NCBI GenBank assembly: GCA_002344625.1
Contig: DDUE01000085.1
Location: 1-7,670 of the forward strand
From: Rhodocyclaceae bacterium UBA2346
GTDB lineage: Bacteria; Pseudomonadota; Gammaproteobacteria; Burkholderiales; Rhodocyclaceae
Direction of reading: 5' to 3'
DNA length: 7,670 bases
Shown one piece after another: positions 1 to 6,423 of this stretch. Numbering within the stretch: position 1 is the first letter of the stretch; each line of letters starts with the position of its first letter. Both the position numbers and the translations under genes were made by a program. Under the pieces are notes generated by a model. The model had not been told where the DNA came from, made no database searches, and saw only the letters and a list, made by a program, of their open reading frames with translations.

Positions 1-86
1 CAAATCTACTATCTGAGCGAGCCTTTCGCTGTCTACACGATCGCGCACGCCACAATTTGTTCGGGCAGAATGGCTTCCTTGTAAAA

Positions 87-1265
87 ATGAACCGTGACAT
101 GATGAATTTCGATGTCGTTGTCGTTGGGGGCGGGCTTGCCGGAGCCAGTCTTGCGGTTGCATTGCAGGCGACCAGGCTGAAAGTTGCGCTTGTGGAGGTT
201 CGTGTGCCTGTGTTCCCGCCCGGCCTTGACCAACGAGTCTACGCGATCAGTCCAGCGAGCCAGCGTTTCCTGTCCCGCATCGGTGCCTGGGATCGGCTGG
301 ATCGGGCCAGAATGTGTTCGGTGCGCGAGATGGACATCCACGGAGACGACGGCGGACACCTACGATTTTCCTCGCATGATGCGGGGTTGGTGGAGTTGGC
401 TTGGATCGTCGAATCTTCGCTGATGCTCTCGGAACTTTGGGAGACGATCAAGCGCCAGCACAATGTCACCCTCCTTTGTCCGGCCGTGTGTTCGACGCTC
501 CGCGTCGAGACTGATGCCGCGACACTGTCGCTTGCGGATGGCCGGGTCCTTCGGGCACGCCTGGTGGTGGCGGCTGATGGCGCCAACTCCTGGGTACGCC
601 AGCATGCCGGCATTGGGGCGGACCTTCATCCTTATGGTCAACATGCTGTCGTCGCGAACTTTGCGACGGAAAGACCTCACGGACAGACAGCCTATCAGTG
701 GTTCCGCAAAGATGGCATAGTCGCCTTGCTGCCATTGGGTGAGCAGGTCGTCTCCCTGGTGTGGTCGTGCAGGGACGCATTGGCCGAGCAGCTATCGGAG
801 CTCGACGATGTGGCATTCTGCGAGCGTGTGCGCGAGGCGAGCGGCGGCGTTGTAGGCGGATTGCGCCTGTTGAGTGCGCGCGCGACGTTTCCACTGCGAC
901 TGATGCGGGTCGACAAGGTCGTCAAGCCTAGGGTTGCACTGATCGGGGATGCGGCGCACGCCATTCACCCGCTTTCGGGCCATGGCATCAATCTGGGTTT
1001 CGGCGATGTGGACGTGCTTGCCCGGCAACTGGAGTCGCTGGCCCCGTGGGAGGATCCTGGAGATTTGGCCATGCTGCGCCGCTATGAACGGGCGCGGGCC
1101 GAGGAGCCTTTGCTCCTGCAGTATGCCACCCACGCCCTGAACAGGCTCTTCGGGACCGAGAGTTCGGCCGTGTCCCATCTGCGAAATCTTGGAATGAACC
1201 TCACGAGCGGCCTGCCTGTCTTAAAAGACGCGCTCGTAAGGTACGCGACCTTGGGCCATTTCTGA
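87..1265 (+). CDS. FAD-dependent monooxygenase of the UbiH/UbiF/VisC/COQ6 family
   Basis: This encodes a 392-residue flavoprotein hydroxylase of the class A type, which usually hydroxylates the aromatic ring of ubiquinone precursors at the cytoplasmic face of the membrane. Three family signatures are visible. The N-terminal Rossmann motif GGGLAG lies at residues 14-19. The ADG motif is at 163-165, followed by ANSWVR. The second FAD motif IGDAAH is around 286-291 and runs into HPLSGHGINLG at 294-304. The C-terminal tail LRNLGMNL with a closing LKDAL block also fits the family. Most relatives have GQG where this has GHG (His299). The start is uncertain: ATG at 87 is used here, but ATGs at 99 and 102 and a TTG at 57 are in frame, and none has a convincing ribosome site. 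The TGA stop lies 12 bases before dsbC, so the two are probably cotranscribed. Which ring position it hydroxylates cannot be told from sequence, and no other ubi gene is nearby, so no symbol is given. Confidence 0.9.
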   Translation: MNRDMMNFDVVVVGGGLAGASLAVALQATRLKVALVEVRVPVFPPGLDQRVYAISPASQRFLSRIGAWDRLDRARMCSVREMDIHGDDGGHLRFSSHDAGLVELAWIVESSLMLSELWETIKRQHNVTLLCPAVCSTLRVETDAATLSLADGRVLRARLVVAADGANSWVRQHAGIGADLHPYGQHAVVANFATERPHGQTAYQWFRKDGIVALLPLGEQVVSLVWSCRDALAEQLSELDDVAFCERVREASGGVVGGLRLLSARATFPLRLMRVDKVVKPRVALIGDAAHAIHPLSGHGINLGFGDVDVLARQLESLAPWEDPGDLAMLRRYERARAEEPLLLQYATHALNRLFGTESSAVSHLRNLGMNLTSGLPVLKDALVRYATLGHF

Positions 1266-1267
1266 TT

Positions 1268-1271
1268 GGAG
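1268..1271 (+). promoter_or_regulatory. Ribosome binding site of dsbC
   Basis: GGAG lies six bases before the ATG at 1278, just after the stop codon of the upstream monooxygenase. It selects the ATG at 1278 over an in-frame TTG at 1266, which would add four residues ahead of a well-formed signal peptide. Confidence 0.7.
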
Positions 1272-1277
1272 AAAGCA

Positions 1278-1994
1278 ATGCATCGATTTATTGTTCGTCC
1301 GCTATTGGTCGCTCTGTGCGCCGGGGCTTCCGCAGTCCAAGCGGACGAAGCTGTGGTCAAAAAGGGCATGGAGGCGTTCGTGGGAGCGCCCGCGGTCGAG
1401 GTGGTCAAGAAGACCGATTATGCCGGCGTCTACGAAGTGCTCCTGAAGAGCGGGGAACTCGTCTATACCAACGAGAATGTGGACTTCATCATCGATGGCC
1501 GCATCATCGACACCAAGAGCCGCACCGATATCACCGAGACCCGCCTCAATCAGTTGTCCGCGATCGATTTTTCGACTCTTGCGCTTGACCAGGCGATAAA
1601 GCAGGTCAGGGGGGATGGAGCGCGAGTCATTGCAACTTTCGAGGACCCCAACTGCGGCTATTGCAAGCGACTGGGCAAGGAGCTTGCTCAGATGGACAAC
1701 GTGACGATTTATACCTTTCTGCTGCCGATCCTCAGCGAAGACTCCACCAAGAAGTCGCATAACATCTGGTGCGCCGAGGATCAGGTCAAGGCGTGGAACG
1801 ACTGGATTCTGGATGGCGTCGTGCCGAAGGCGGCCAAGTGTGATACCGCAGCGGTCGAGAAGAACGTCGCCTTCGCGCAAAGCCACCGGATCAAGGGGAC
1901 GCCTACGATTTTCCTGGCAGACGGCCGGCGCCTGGGGGGCTATCTGCCGCTGGCTCAACTGGAGCAGGCACTGGCCGAGGTGCCGGTCAAGTAG
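1278..1994 (+). CDS. dsbC: Periplasmic thiol:disulfide isomerase DsbC
   Basis: The product is a 238-residue exported protein of the DsbC/DsbG type, which reshuffles wrong disulfide bonds in periplasmic proteins and is kept reduced by DsbD. Residues 1-22 form a signal peptide: a basic MHRF start, a hydrophobic core rich in Leu, Val and Ala, and a likely cut after Val-Gln-Ala. The next 65 or so residues match the N-terminal dimerisation domain. The thioredoxin-like domain carries the active site CGYC at 126-129, which is the classic DsbC version, and the cis-proline Thr208-Pro209 in KGTPT. Two further cysteines, 165 and 188, sit in the expected place for the structural disulfide of DsbC. Length is normal for the family. 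It follows the monooxygenase with a 12-base gap and faces mltA tail to tail; no hairpin with a T run is visible in the 69 bases between them. Confidence 0.95.
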   Translation: MHRFIVRPLLVALCAGASAVQADEAVVKKGMEAFVGAPAVEVVKKTDYAGVYEVLLKSGELVYTNENVDFIIDGRIIDTKSRTDITETRLNQLSAIDFSTLALDQAIKQVRGDGARVIATFEDPNCGYCKRLGKELAQMDNVTIYTFLLPILSEDSTKKSHNIWCAEDQVKAWNDWILDGVVPKAAKCDTAAVEKNVAFAQSHRIKGTPTIFLADGRRLGGYLPLAQLEQALAEVPVK

Positions 1995-2063
1995 GCCCAA
2001 GTGCCGCGGCGCAAGCGACCACCTGCGAATTGCGATGGCAGTACGCGCCCTGACATCTTCCGC

Positions 2064-3293
2064 CTAAGGCAGCACATCGTTCGGCAAGAGCACCCACATC
2101 TGTCCTTGTTGGCGCATCTTGCCGGCCATGGCACCGGCATCGGCGCCGAAACCCCAGAACAGGTCGGCGCGCACCGGGCCTTTGATGGCGCCACCGGTGT
2201 CCTGCGCAAGCATCAGCCTGCTGAACGGGCGTGTGCTGAGCGGATAGGTGGTGGCGAGGAAGACCGGAGCGCCGAGCGGCGTGAAGCGCGGGTCCACCGC
2301 AATGCTGCGTTCCCGGGTCAATGGAACGGACAGCGCGCCGACGGGCCCGTCGCTGCTGGTGGGCAGCTCACGGAAGAATACGTAAGAGGGGTTGGTGTTG
2401 AGCATCTCATGTAGCCTGGCGGGGTTGTCGCGGGCCCAGGACTTGATGCTTTCCATCGATGCCTGTTCCAGCGTGAGTTCGCCTTGCGCAACCAGCCACC
2501 GGCCTATGGACTGGTAAGGATGCCCGTTCTGATCGGCGTAGCCGATGCGGGCGCGTGTTCCGTTGGGCAGTTCGACTTGTCCCGACCCCTGGACCTGGAG
2601 AAAGAACAGGTCTATCGGGTCAGCCGCCCAGAACAGGACGTCCGCGGGCAAATCCGGGCCGAGTTTTTCGATCTGTTCGCGTGACCAATAGGGGACGACC
2701 TTGTTGTCCGCCACCCTTCCGCGAAGCCTCAGATTCTTGAGTTCCGGATGGGTGGCGGACAGATCGATCGTCAGCATGTCCGCCGGGGGGGCGTGCACCG
2801 GCCAACGGTATTCCGACGACGCCGTGCGGCTGCCCTTTATGAGCGGTTCGTAGTACCCGGTGACCAGGCCCAACCGGGTGCCGTCGGGGTTGACCGTTTG
2901 CCACGGGGTGAAGCGTGACTCGAAGAACTGCCGCACGCTGGCGCGCGAGGGATTCGTGCCGAGCGCAGCGCCCTCGCGGCAGACCGCCTGCCAGCGCGGT
3001 TGGCGTGCGATGGCCTTGCAGGACTGGAGAAAGGCCGGCCAAGCTTGCTCATGCGCATCCTGTGCCCAGCCCGCGAGTTCGGACCACTGGGCGCGTTGCA
3101 AGGGATCGGCGGGGGGCGCCGTCGGCTTCGGTTCGCCGGTGGCGGGGCAGGCCGGACAGGCCGGGCAGATCGTCGTCCCGGGGCAGGCAGTCTTGTCTTC
3201 CGGTCCCGACGAGGTCGTGCACGCGCTTGCGAGGATGGCAATGGCAATCAGCGTGAACTGGCTGATTCGTGAAACGAGAGGATCGGCTTTCAT
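2064..3293 (-). CDS. mltA: Membrane-bound lytic murein transglycosylase A (lipoprotein)
   Basis: This 409-residue protein cleaves the MurNAc-GlcNAc bond of peptidoglycan with 1,6-anhydro ring formation, and is expected on the inner face of the outer membrane. Residues 1-25 are a lipoprotein signal: a hydrophobic stretch from about 13 to 21, then LASAC with Cys25 as the lipidated residue. A low-complexity linker, residues 26-65, contains a CPA-CPA-CPA repeat. The MltA barrel follows, with VTGYYEP at 144-150, DPIDLFFLQVQGSG at 225-238 and YADQNGHPYQSIGRWL at 252-267. The C-terminal 3D domain has QDTGGAIKGPVRADLFWG at 364-381, holding Asp365 and Asp377. The catalytic acid of the family (Asp308 in E. 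coli MltA) is in this block. The start ATG is preceded by GAAGG at a five-base spacing. The gene runs divergently from the small ORF and ATPase. Two more cysteines (92 and 105) lie in the mature protein. Confidence 0.95.
   Translation of the reverse strand: MKADPLVSRISQFTLIAIAILASACTTSSGPEDKTACPGTTICPACPACPATGEPKPTAPPADPLQRAQWSELAGWAQDAHEQAWPAFLQSCKAIARQPRWQAVCREGAALGTNPSRASVRQFFESRFTPWQTVNPDGTRLGLVTGYYEPLIKGSRTASSEYRWPVHAPPADMLTIDLSATHPELKNLRLRGRVADNKVVPYWSREQIEKLGPDLPADVLFWAADPIDLFFLQVQGSGQVELPNGTRARIGYADQNGHPYQSIGRWLVAQGELTLEQASMESIKSWARDNPARLHEMLNTNPSYVFFRELPTSSDGPVGALSVPLTRERSIAVDPRFTPLGAPVFLATTYPLSTRPFSRLMLAQDTGGAIKGPVRADLFWGFGADAGAMAGKMRQQGQMWVLLPNDVLP
3141..3167 (-). repeat. Three tandem 9-base units encoding Cys-Pro-Ala in MltA
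   Basis: Three adjoining 9-base units, nearly identical to one another, encode CPA-CPA-CPA at residues 43-51 of MltA. The unit length is a multiple of three, so copies can be gained or lost without a frameshift. The repeat sits in the flexible linker between the lipidated cysteine and the enzyme domain. A further Cys-Pro pair occurs at residues 37-38, outside the perfect repeat. Confidence 0.75.
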
Positions 3294-3328
3294 CGTGACC
3301 TTCGGGTAGACTCGTCCGGCGGGGCCTA

Positions 3329-3334
3329 AGTATA
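3329..3334 (-). promoter_or_regulatory. Possible -10 box of the mltA promoter
   Basis: On the minus strand the hexamer TATACT, one mismatch from the sigma-70 consensus, lies about 35 bases before the mltA start codon. A good -35 box at 17 bases is not seen (CACGAT occupies that place), so the call rests on the -10 element and the divergent gene arrangement. The same 71-base spacer (3294-3364) must also hold any promoter for the plus-strand genes; TATAGC at 3331-3336 on the plus strand is a weak candidate. Confidence 0.35.
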
Positions 3335-3364
3335 GCGGGCTGACAGCCGCAAATCGTGGAGTGA

Positions 3365-3496
3365 ATGATGTGGGTAATCTTGCTTGAAGCGGCGGTCGCC
3401 GTTTCGTTGCTGCTGATCATCGTATGGGCGACATGGCCAAAACGCTCGCGCCCCGGCGAGCACCAGGAACAGGATAAAGAGGAGCATCATGACTGA
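3365..3496 (+). CDS. Small single-span membrane protein, 43 residues, unknown function
   Basis: I do not recognise a family. The reading frame encodes 43 residues: a short N-terminus starting MMWVILLEAAV, one hydrophobic segment from about residue 3 to 24 rich in Val, Leu, Ile and Trp and interrupted only by Glu8, then a PKRSRP turn that predicts a cytoplasmic C-terminus, and a very polar tail of mixed charge ending EEHHD. GGAG at 3358-3361 is a ribosome site; its spacing suits the second ATG (3368) better than the first (3365). The stop codon TGA at 3494-3496 lies inside the first codons of the ATPase gene, an 8-base overlap, and the ATPase ribosome site lies within this ORF. That arrangement suggests translational coupling. 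The alternative, that it is a chance ORF in a leader, is less likely given the ribosome site, the amphipathic layout and the tight overlap. Too small to be certain without homologues. Confidence 0.6.
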   Translation: MMWVILLEAAVAVSLLLIIVWATWPKRSRPGEHQEQDKEEHHD

Positions 3497-4349
3497 TTTC
3501 GCAAGCCTGCTCGAGAAGGCGGAGCACTTGATGGGGCGGCTCGAAGCGCTGTTGCCGGCCGCGCCGGTCGCGCCCGACTGGGAGGGAGCCATCGCGTTTC
3601 GCTGGCGCAGGCTGGGCGGGCGAGCAGGCTTGCAGGCAGTCGCTCGCCCACACCGGATTCGGCTCAAGGATTTGTGCGACATCAACGACCAGAAGGCGCG
3701 GGTCGATCAGAACACGCGCCAATTCCTGGCGGGGCGCAGTGCCAACAACGTGCTGCTGACCGGGGCGAGAGGGACCGGCAAGTCATCGATGGTCAAGGCG
3801 CTACTCGACTCCTATGCGCGCAAGGGCTTACGCCTGGTCGAGGTCGATCGGGACGATCTCATGGATTTGCCCGACATTATCGCGATGCTCGATGGGCGAC
3901 CCGAACGCTTCATCCTTTTCTGCGACGATCTCTCCTTCGAAGAGGCGGAGCCCGGCTACAAGGCGCTCAAGAGTGTGCTGGATGGTTCGGTGGCTGCGCT
4001 TCCGGAGAACGTGTTGATCTATGCGACCTCGAATCGGCGCCATCTCATGCCGGAGTATCACGACGAGAATCGAATGACCCGCCATGTGGATGGGGAAATC
4101 CACCCCGGCGAAGCCGTCGAGGAAAAGATCTCGCTGTCCGAGCGCTTTGGGCTGTGGGTTTCGTTCTATCCGTTTTCCCAGGAGGAGTATCTGCGGGTGG
4201 TCGAACACTGGCTCAAGGTCTTCGGAATCGACAAGACGGACGCGCACGAGGCCCGCCAGGAGGCCTTGCAGTGGGCGCTCCAGCGCGGCTCACGTTCGGG
4301 GCGGGTCGCGTGGCAGTTTGCCCGCGATTTTGCCGGCCGCGTCGGCTAG
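3489..4349 (+). CDS. P-loop ATPase of the DUF815 family (AAA+ type)
   Basis: This encodes a 286-residue soluble ATP-binding protein that looks like the DUF815 family (PF05673), a conserved bacterial AAA+-like group without an established function. The first 80 residues hold a leucine-rich helix and a WRRLGG segment. Walker A is GARGTGKS at 92-99. Walker B is FILFCDDLSF at 141-150, with Asp146 and Asp147. ATSNRRHLMP at 179-188 provides the sensor-like Asn182, and HDENRM at 191-196 is typical of the family. The later part has the ERFGLWVSFYPFSQEEYL block and a helical C-terminus. No signal peptide or membrane span is seen. The ribosome site AGAGGAG is at 3478-3484. It overlaps the small membrane protein by 8 bases and precedes the Nudix gene by 85 bases, so the three are probably cotranscribed. 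Substrate and partners are unknown; the membrane protein upstream is a candidate partner by inference only. Confidence 0.88.
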   Translation: MTDFASLLEKAEHLMGRLEALLPAAPVAPDWEGAIAFRWRRLGGRAGLQAVARPHRIRLKDLCDINDQKARVDQNTRQFLAGRSANNVLLTGARGTGKSSMVKALLDSYARKGLRLVEVDRDDLMDLPDIIAMLDGRPERFILFCDDLSFEEAEPGYKALKSVLDGSVAALPENVLIYATSNRRHLMPEYHDENRMTRHVDGEIHPGEAVEEKISLSERFGLWVSFYPFSQEEYLRVVEHWLKVFGIDKTDAHEARQEALQWALQRGSRSGRVAWQFARDFAGRVG

Positions 4350-4420
4350 GCGCATGTCGGCATCAGCGCCGCCGCCCGGTCGCGCCCACGAAGGAGACGT
4401 GCGGGATGGCGCACAGCGAC

Positions 4421-4430
4421 GGGAGGGGAG
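4421..4430 (+). promoter_or_regulatory. Ribosome binding site of the Nudix-ThiE gene
   Basis: The purine run GGGAGGGGAG lies four bases before a GTG at 4435. No in-frame ATG fits the start of the Nudix domain, so this strong site decides that the gene begins with GTG. The reading frame is open much further upstream, back through the ATPase gene, but that part is only a shadow frame. Confidence 0.7.
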
Positions 4431-4434
4431 TCCA

Positions 4435-5433
4435 GTGAGCAAGATAGTCGAGGTCGCCGCGGGCGTCATCGTCGATGGTGACGGGCGCTTTCTGCTTGGT
4501 CAGCGCGCGCCGGGCACCTTTTACCCTGGATATTGGGAGTTCCCGGGGGGCAAGGTCGAGCCGGGCGAATCTCCCGCTCAAGCGCTGGTGCGCGAGCTGG
4601 ACGAAGAACTCGGCATCCGTGTCCGGGGTCTCCGGCCCTGGCTGGTGCGCGAGCATCATTACGAGCATGCGCGTGTCAGGCTGCATTTTTTCGAAGTTCA
4701 TCTGTGGGACGGCGTGATCGACGACCGGGTGCATAGTGCGTTGTCCTGGCAGCAGCCCGATGCGCCGGGCGTCGCGCCGATGCTGCCGGCGAACGGGCCG
4801 ATCCTGAAGGCATTGCGCTTGCCGCGCAGTATGGGCGTGACGTCCGCGGCCACGTTCGGTACCGAGACCCAGCTCGCACTGATCGATGCGGCCCTGGCAC
4901 GCGGCTTGAAACTCATTCAGGTGCGGGAGCCGCAGATGTCACGCGGTGAACTGCATGATTTCGTCACCTCGGTGTGCGAACTGGCGAGGCCCCGGGGGGC
5001 TCTCGTGCTGGTCAATGCGCAGGGGCGCGAGAGCCCGTCCGGACTTGCGGACGGGGTGCACCTGCGTGCCGCCGACCTCATGACGCTCAAGTACCGGCCT
5101 GACGCGCCTTGGGTTGGGGCCTCGTGTCATACGCGTGCCGAACTCGAGCATGCCGCGCGGCTGGGTTTGGACTATGCAGTGCTGGGGTCGGTCCAGCCGA
5201 CGGACAGCCATCCGGGTGAGCCGGGAATGGGCTGGGCGGGATTCGCCCGCCTGGCGGCTGGCTTGTCGATACCGGTATTCGCGATCGGCGGATTGGGGGC
5301 GCAAGATCTCGCCGCAGCGCGCGACGCAGGTGCTCACGGCATCGCCGCGATTCAGCGAGTTTGGTGCCCGACGCCAGGGGTGGGCGCGGGGGCGTCGTCA
5401 TCCGCCTCCGGGGGCGATGCGGCGACCCGGTAG
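4435..5433 (+). CDS. Nudix hydrolase fused to a ThiE-like domain
   Basis: This 332-residue protein has two domains. Residues 1-130 are a MutT-like Nudix hydrolase, the type that removes oxidised dNTPs such as 8-oxo-dGTP. The 23-residue Nudix box spans 39-61 and is complete: Gly39, Glu45, Arg53-Glu54, Glu57-Glu58 and Gly60. WEFPGGK at 34-40 leads into it. Residues 135-310 resemble the TIM barrel of thiamine phosphate synthase: IQVREP at 161-166, ADGVHL at 205-210, GASCH at 228-232, [14 protein letters not shown] at 246-259 and VFAIGGL at 281-287. Several positions used by true ThiE are changed, so TMP synthase activity is doubtful. The fusion architecture itself is known in proteobacteria, commonly annotated as a Nudix family hydrolase. 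After Trp310 comes a 22-residue Gly/Ala/Ser-rich tail, and nearly all of it overlaps yacG on the other strand. Start GTG is set by the ribosome site just upstream. Confidence 0.9.
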   Translation: MSKIVEVAAGVIVDGDGRFLLGQRAPGTFYPGYWEFPGGKVEPGESPAQALVRELDEELGIRVRGLRPWLVREHHYEHARVRLHFFEVHLWDGVIDDRVHSALSWQQPDAPGVAPMLPANGPILKALRLPRSMGVTSAATFGTETQLALIDAALARGLKLIQVREPQMSRGELHDFVTSVCELARPRGALVLVNAQGRESPSGLADGVHLRAADLMTLKYRPDAPWVGASCHTRAELEHAARLGLDYAVLGSVQPTDSHPGEPGMGWAGFARLAAGLSIPVFAIGGLGAQDLAAARDAGAHGIAAIQRVWCPTPGVGAGASSSASGGDAATR

Positions 5434-5573
5434 GTTTCGGACGCCCAGGCCCCCAGGTCGATCTGTTTGCAGCGTGCGGAGCAAAACGGCCGGTCGGGAT
5501 TTCCGGCGCTCCACTGCGCGGGTTTGCCGCAGAGCGGACACTTGACGGTCCGGGTCACGGAATCGGCACTCAT
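5352..5573 (-). CDS. yacG: Zinc-binding DNA gyrase inhibitor YacG
   Basis: This encodes a 73-residue protein. E. coli YacG binds GyrB and blocks DNA binding by gyrase. The treble-clef zinc site is intact: CPLC at 12-15 and, 15 residues later, CSARC at 31-35. The family block [17 protein letters not shown] (28-44) matches E. coli YacG almost residue for residue. The C-terminal 25 residues are low complexity, with an acidic run (EADDD) and Pro/Ala, as in many relatives. The ATG overlaps the zapD stop codon as ATGA, and no separate ribosome site is visible, so translation probably depends on zapD. The same frame stays open far upstream inside zapD; that extension is a shadow and is not part of the gene. 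The last 82 bases overlap the Nudix-ThiE gene antisense. Confidence 0.93.
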   Translation of the reverse strand: MSADSVTRTVKCPLCGKPAQWSAGNPDRPFCSARCKQIDLGAWASETYRVAASPPEADDDAPAPTPGVGHQTR

Positions 5574-6325
5574 AGCGTGCAGAAGGTCAGGTCGAACCCG
5601 ATGTCGCGTTCGGCCAGGCGCGGCCTGGTGACCGTTTCGGGGTACATGAAACGGACATTGAGCGCGTACTTGTTCGCACTGATCTCGGGCACCACCGTTT
5701 CGTGCGCGGGCACCCTGATCCTCAGCATCTGAGCCGTGCGTCCGGTCATCGTGAGCTGATATACGCCGTTGCGCGCGGCGCATTCCTCGGGTCGGCCACT
5801 GGCCCGCAGCAGCCGCAGCACGATGGTGATGCCATCCCGGATCGGGATCATCGGATGAATCCAGGCGTCGAGGTCCGAACGCCGGGCCGCGGCGTCGCGA
5901 TTCAGCCAGAAATGATAGGACGGCAGGTCGAACTCGCACACCCCGCCAGGGATCGCGGCACGGCTGCGGATGGCCATCAGCCACTCGTTTTCCCTGAGGT
6001 ACTGTCCGATCTTGCCAGCCATCGACAGGAGCGACGACGAAGCCTGTTCGATTTCGTAGAGCGCCCCTGACAATGCCTCGACCGAGATGTCGGGATTGTT
6101 GCGAAACGACATGAGCGTCTGGCGCTGACGCTCGAGTTCCTGCATGAGATCGACCTTGAGATCGGCGCGACTGGCCACGTCAAGAATCTCGAACAGCGAA
6201 ATCAGCGCCACGTGATGGTCCAGTGGCGTGTCGGCAGCCGAAAAGTGTCCGAGCTTGCGATAGAGATCTTCGAGGCGCAACAGGGTGCGAATGCGCTCGT
6301 TGAGAGGGTATTCGTAGCTGATCAC
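5570..6325 (-). CDS. zapD: Cell division protein ZapD (FtsZ-bundling factor)
   Basis: The 251-residue product belongs to the ZapD/YacF family (DUF1342), which cross-links FtsZ filaments and stabilises the Z ring at midcell. Recognisable blocks are [18 protein letters not shown] at residues 4-21, the helical stretch of 40-75 ([20 protein letters not shown]), [17 protein letters not shown] at 125-141 and [10 protein letters not shown] at 218-227. The length is close to E. coli ZapD (247). I chose the GTG at 6325 because family members begin a few residues before YEYPLNE; the frame is open to a TTG at 6388 and a GTG at 6379, but those would add residues unlike the family, and a likely promoter sits at 6370-6378, downstream of the TTG. 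No clear ribosome site precedes 6325. The stop overlaps the yacG start as ATGA. It lies 98 bases after coaE, in the common coaE-zapD-yacG order. Confidence 0.9.
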   Translation of the reverse strand: MISYEYPLNERIRTLLRLEDLYRKLGHFSAADTPLDHHVALISLFEILDVASRADLKVDLMQELERQRQTLMSFRNNPDISVEALSGALYEIEQASSSLLSMAGKIGQYLRENEWLMAIRSRAAIPGGVCEFDLPSYHFWLNRDAAARRSDLDAWIHPMIPIRDGITIVLRLLRASGRPEECAARNGVYQLTMTGRTAQMLRIRVPAHETVVPEISANKYALNVRFMYPETVTRPRLAERDIGFDLTFCTL

Positions 6326-6369
6326 TGCGATTCGCCCGGGTAGTCGGATTGCTGCAATTTCATCGTTCG

Positions 6370-6378
6370 ATGATAGCA
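6370..6378 (-). promoter_or_regulatory. Candidate extended -10 promoter for zapD-yacG
   Basis: On the minus strand TGCTATCAT forms an extended -10 element (TG, one base, then TATCAT, one mismatch from consensus). It lies in the 98-base gap between coaE and zapD, and would start RNA about 35-40 bases before the chosen GTG. No -35 box stands at the right distance; TTGACC at 6383-6388 is too close to serve this -10 and pairs only with a poor alternative further down. Confidence is moderate at best. Confidence 0.4.
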
Positions 6379-6423
6379 CAGGGGTCAAAATCGCATTCGC
6401 ACGCGCTCATGCTGCGGGCCCCG

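Noticed and set aside
1..84. A plus-strand frame open from the window edge to a TAA at 82-84, just before the monooxygenase start, which could be the end of an upstream gene.
   Set aside because: Only 27 codons are visible, the encoded residues match no family I recognise, and the codon bias weakens toward the end. A second frame is also open here, so chance cannot be excluded.
1995..2063. A possible shared terminator between the convergent dsbC and mltA genes.
   Set aside because: The spacer holds only short weak inverted repeats (for example CTGC with GCAG across 11 bases) and no T run, so a rho-independent terminator cannot be supported.
2837..3309. Several 90-149 codon frames on both strands across the N-terminal part of mltA.
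   Set aside because: High GC leaves alternative frames open. None has a recognisable motif, whereas the mltA frame has a lipobox and complete family blocks.
4084..4434. An upstream extension of the Nudix-ThiE frame through the end of the ATPase gene.
   Set aside because: The residues are Arg/Ser/Pro-rich shadow sequence of the ATPase, and the strong ribosome site at 4421-4430 places the start at GTG 4435.
3674..4438. A 254-codon plus-strand frame overlapping the ATPase gene.
   Set aside because: It is a shifted frame of the ATPase with Gly/Arg-rich, motif-free content; the ATPase frame carries intact Walker A and B motifs.
5574..5984. A long minus-strand open frame continuous with yacG, running far into zapD.
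   Set aside because: It is Arg/Pro/His rich, has no family motif, and lies inside zapD, which has clear domain conservation. Only the last 73 residues, from 5573, are a real gene.
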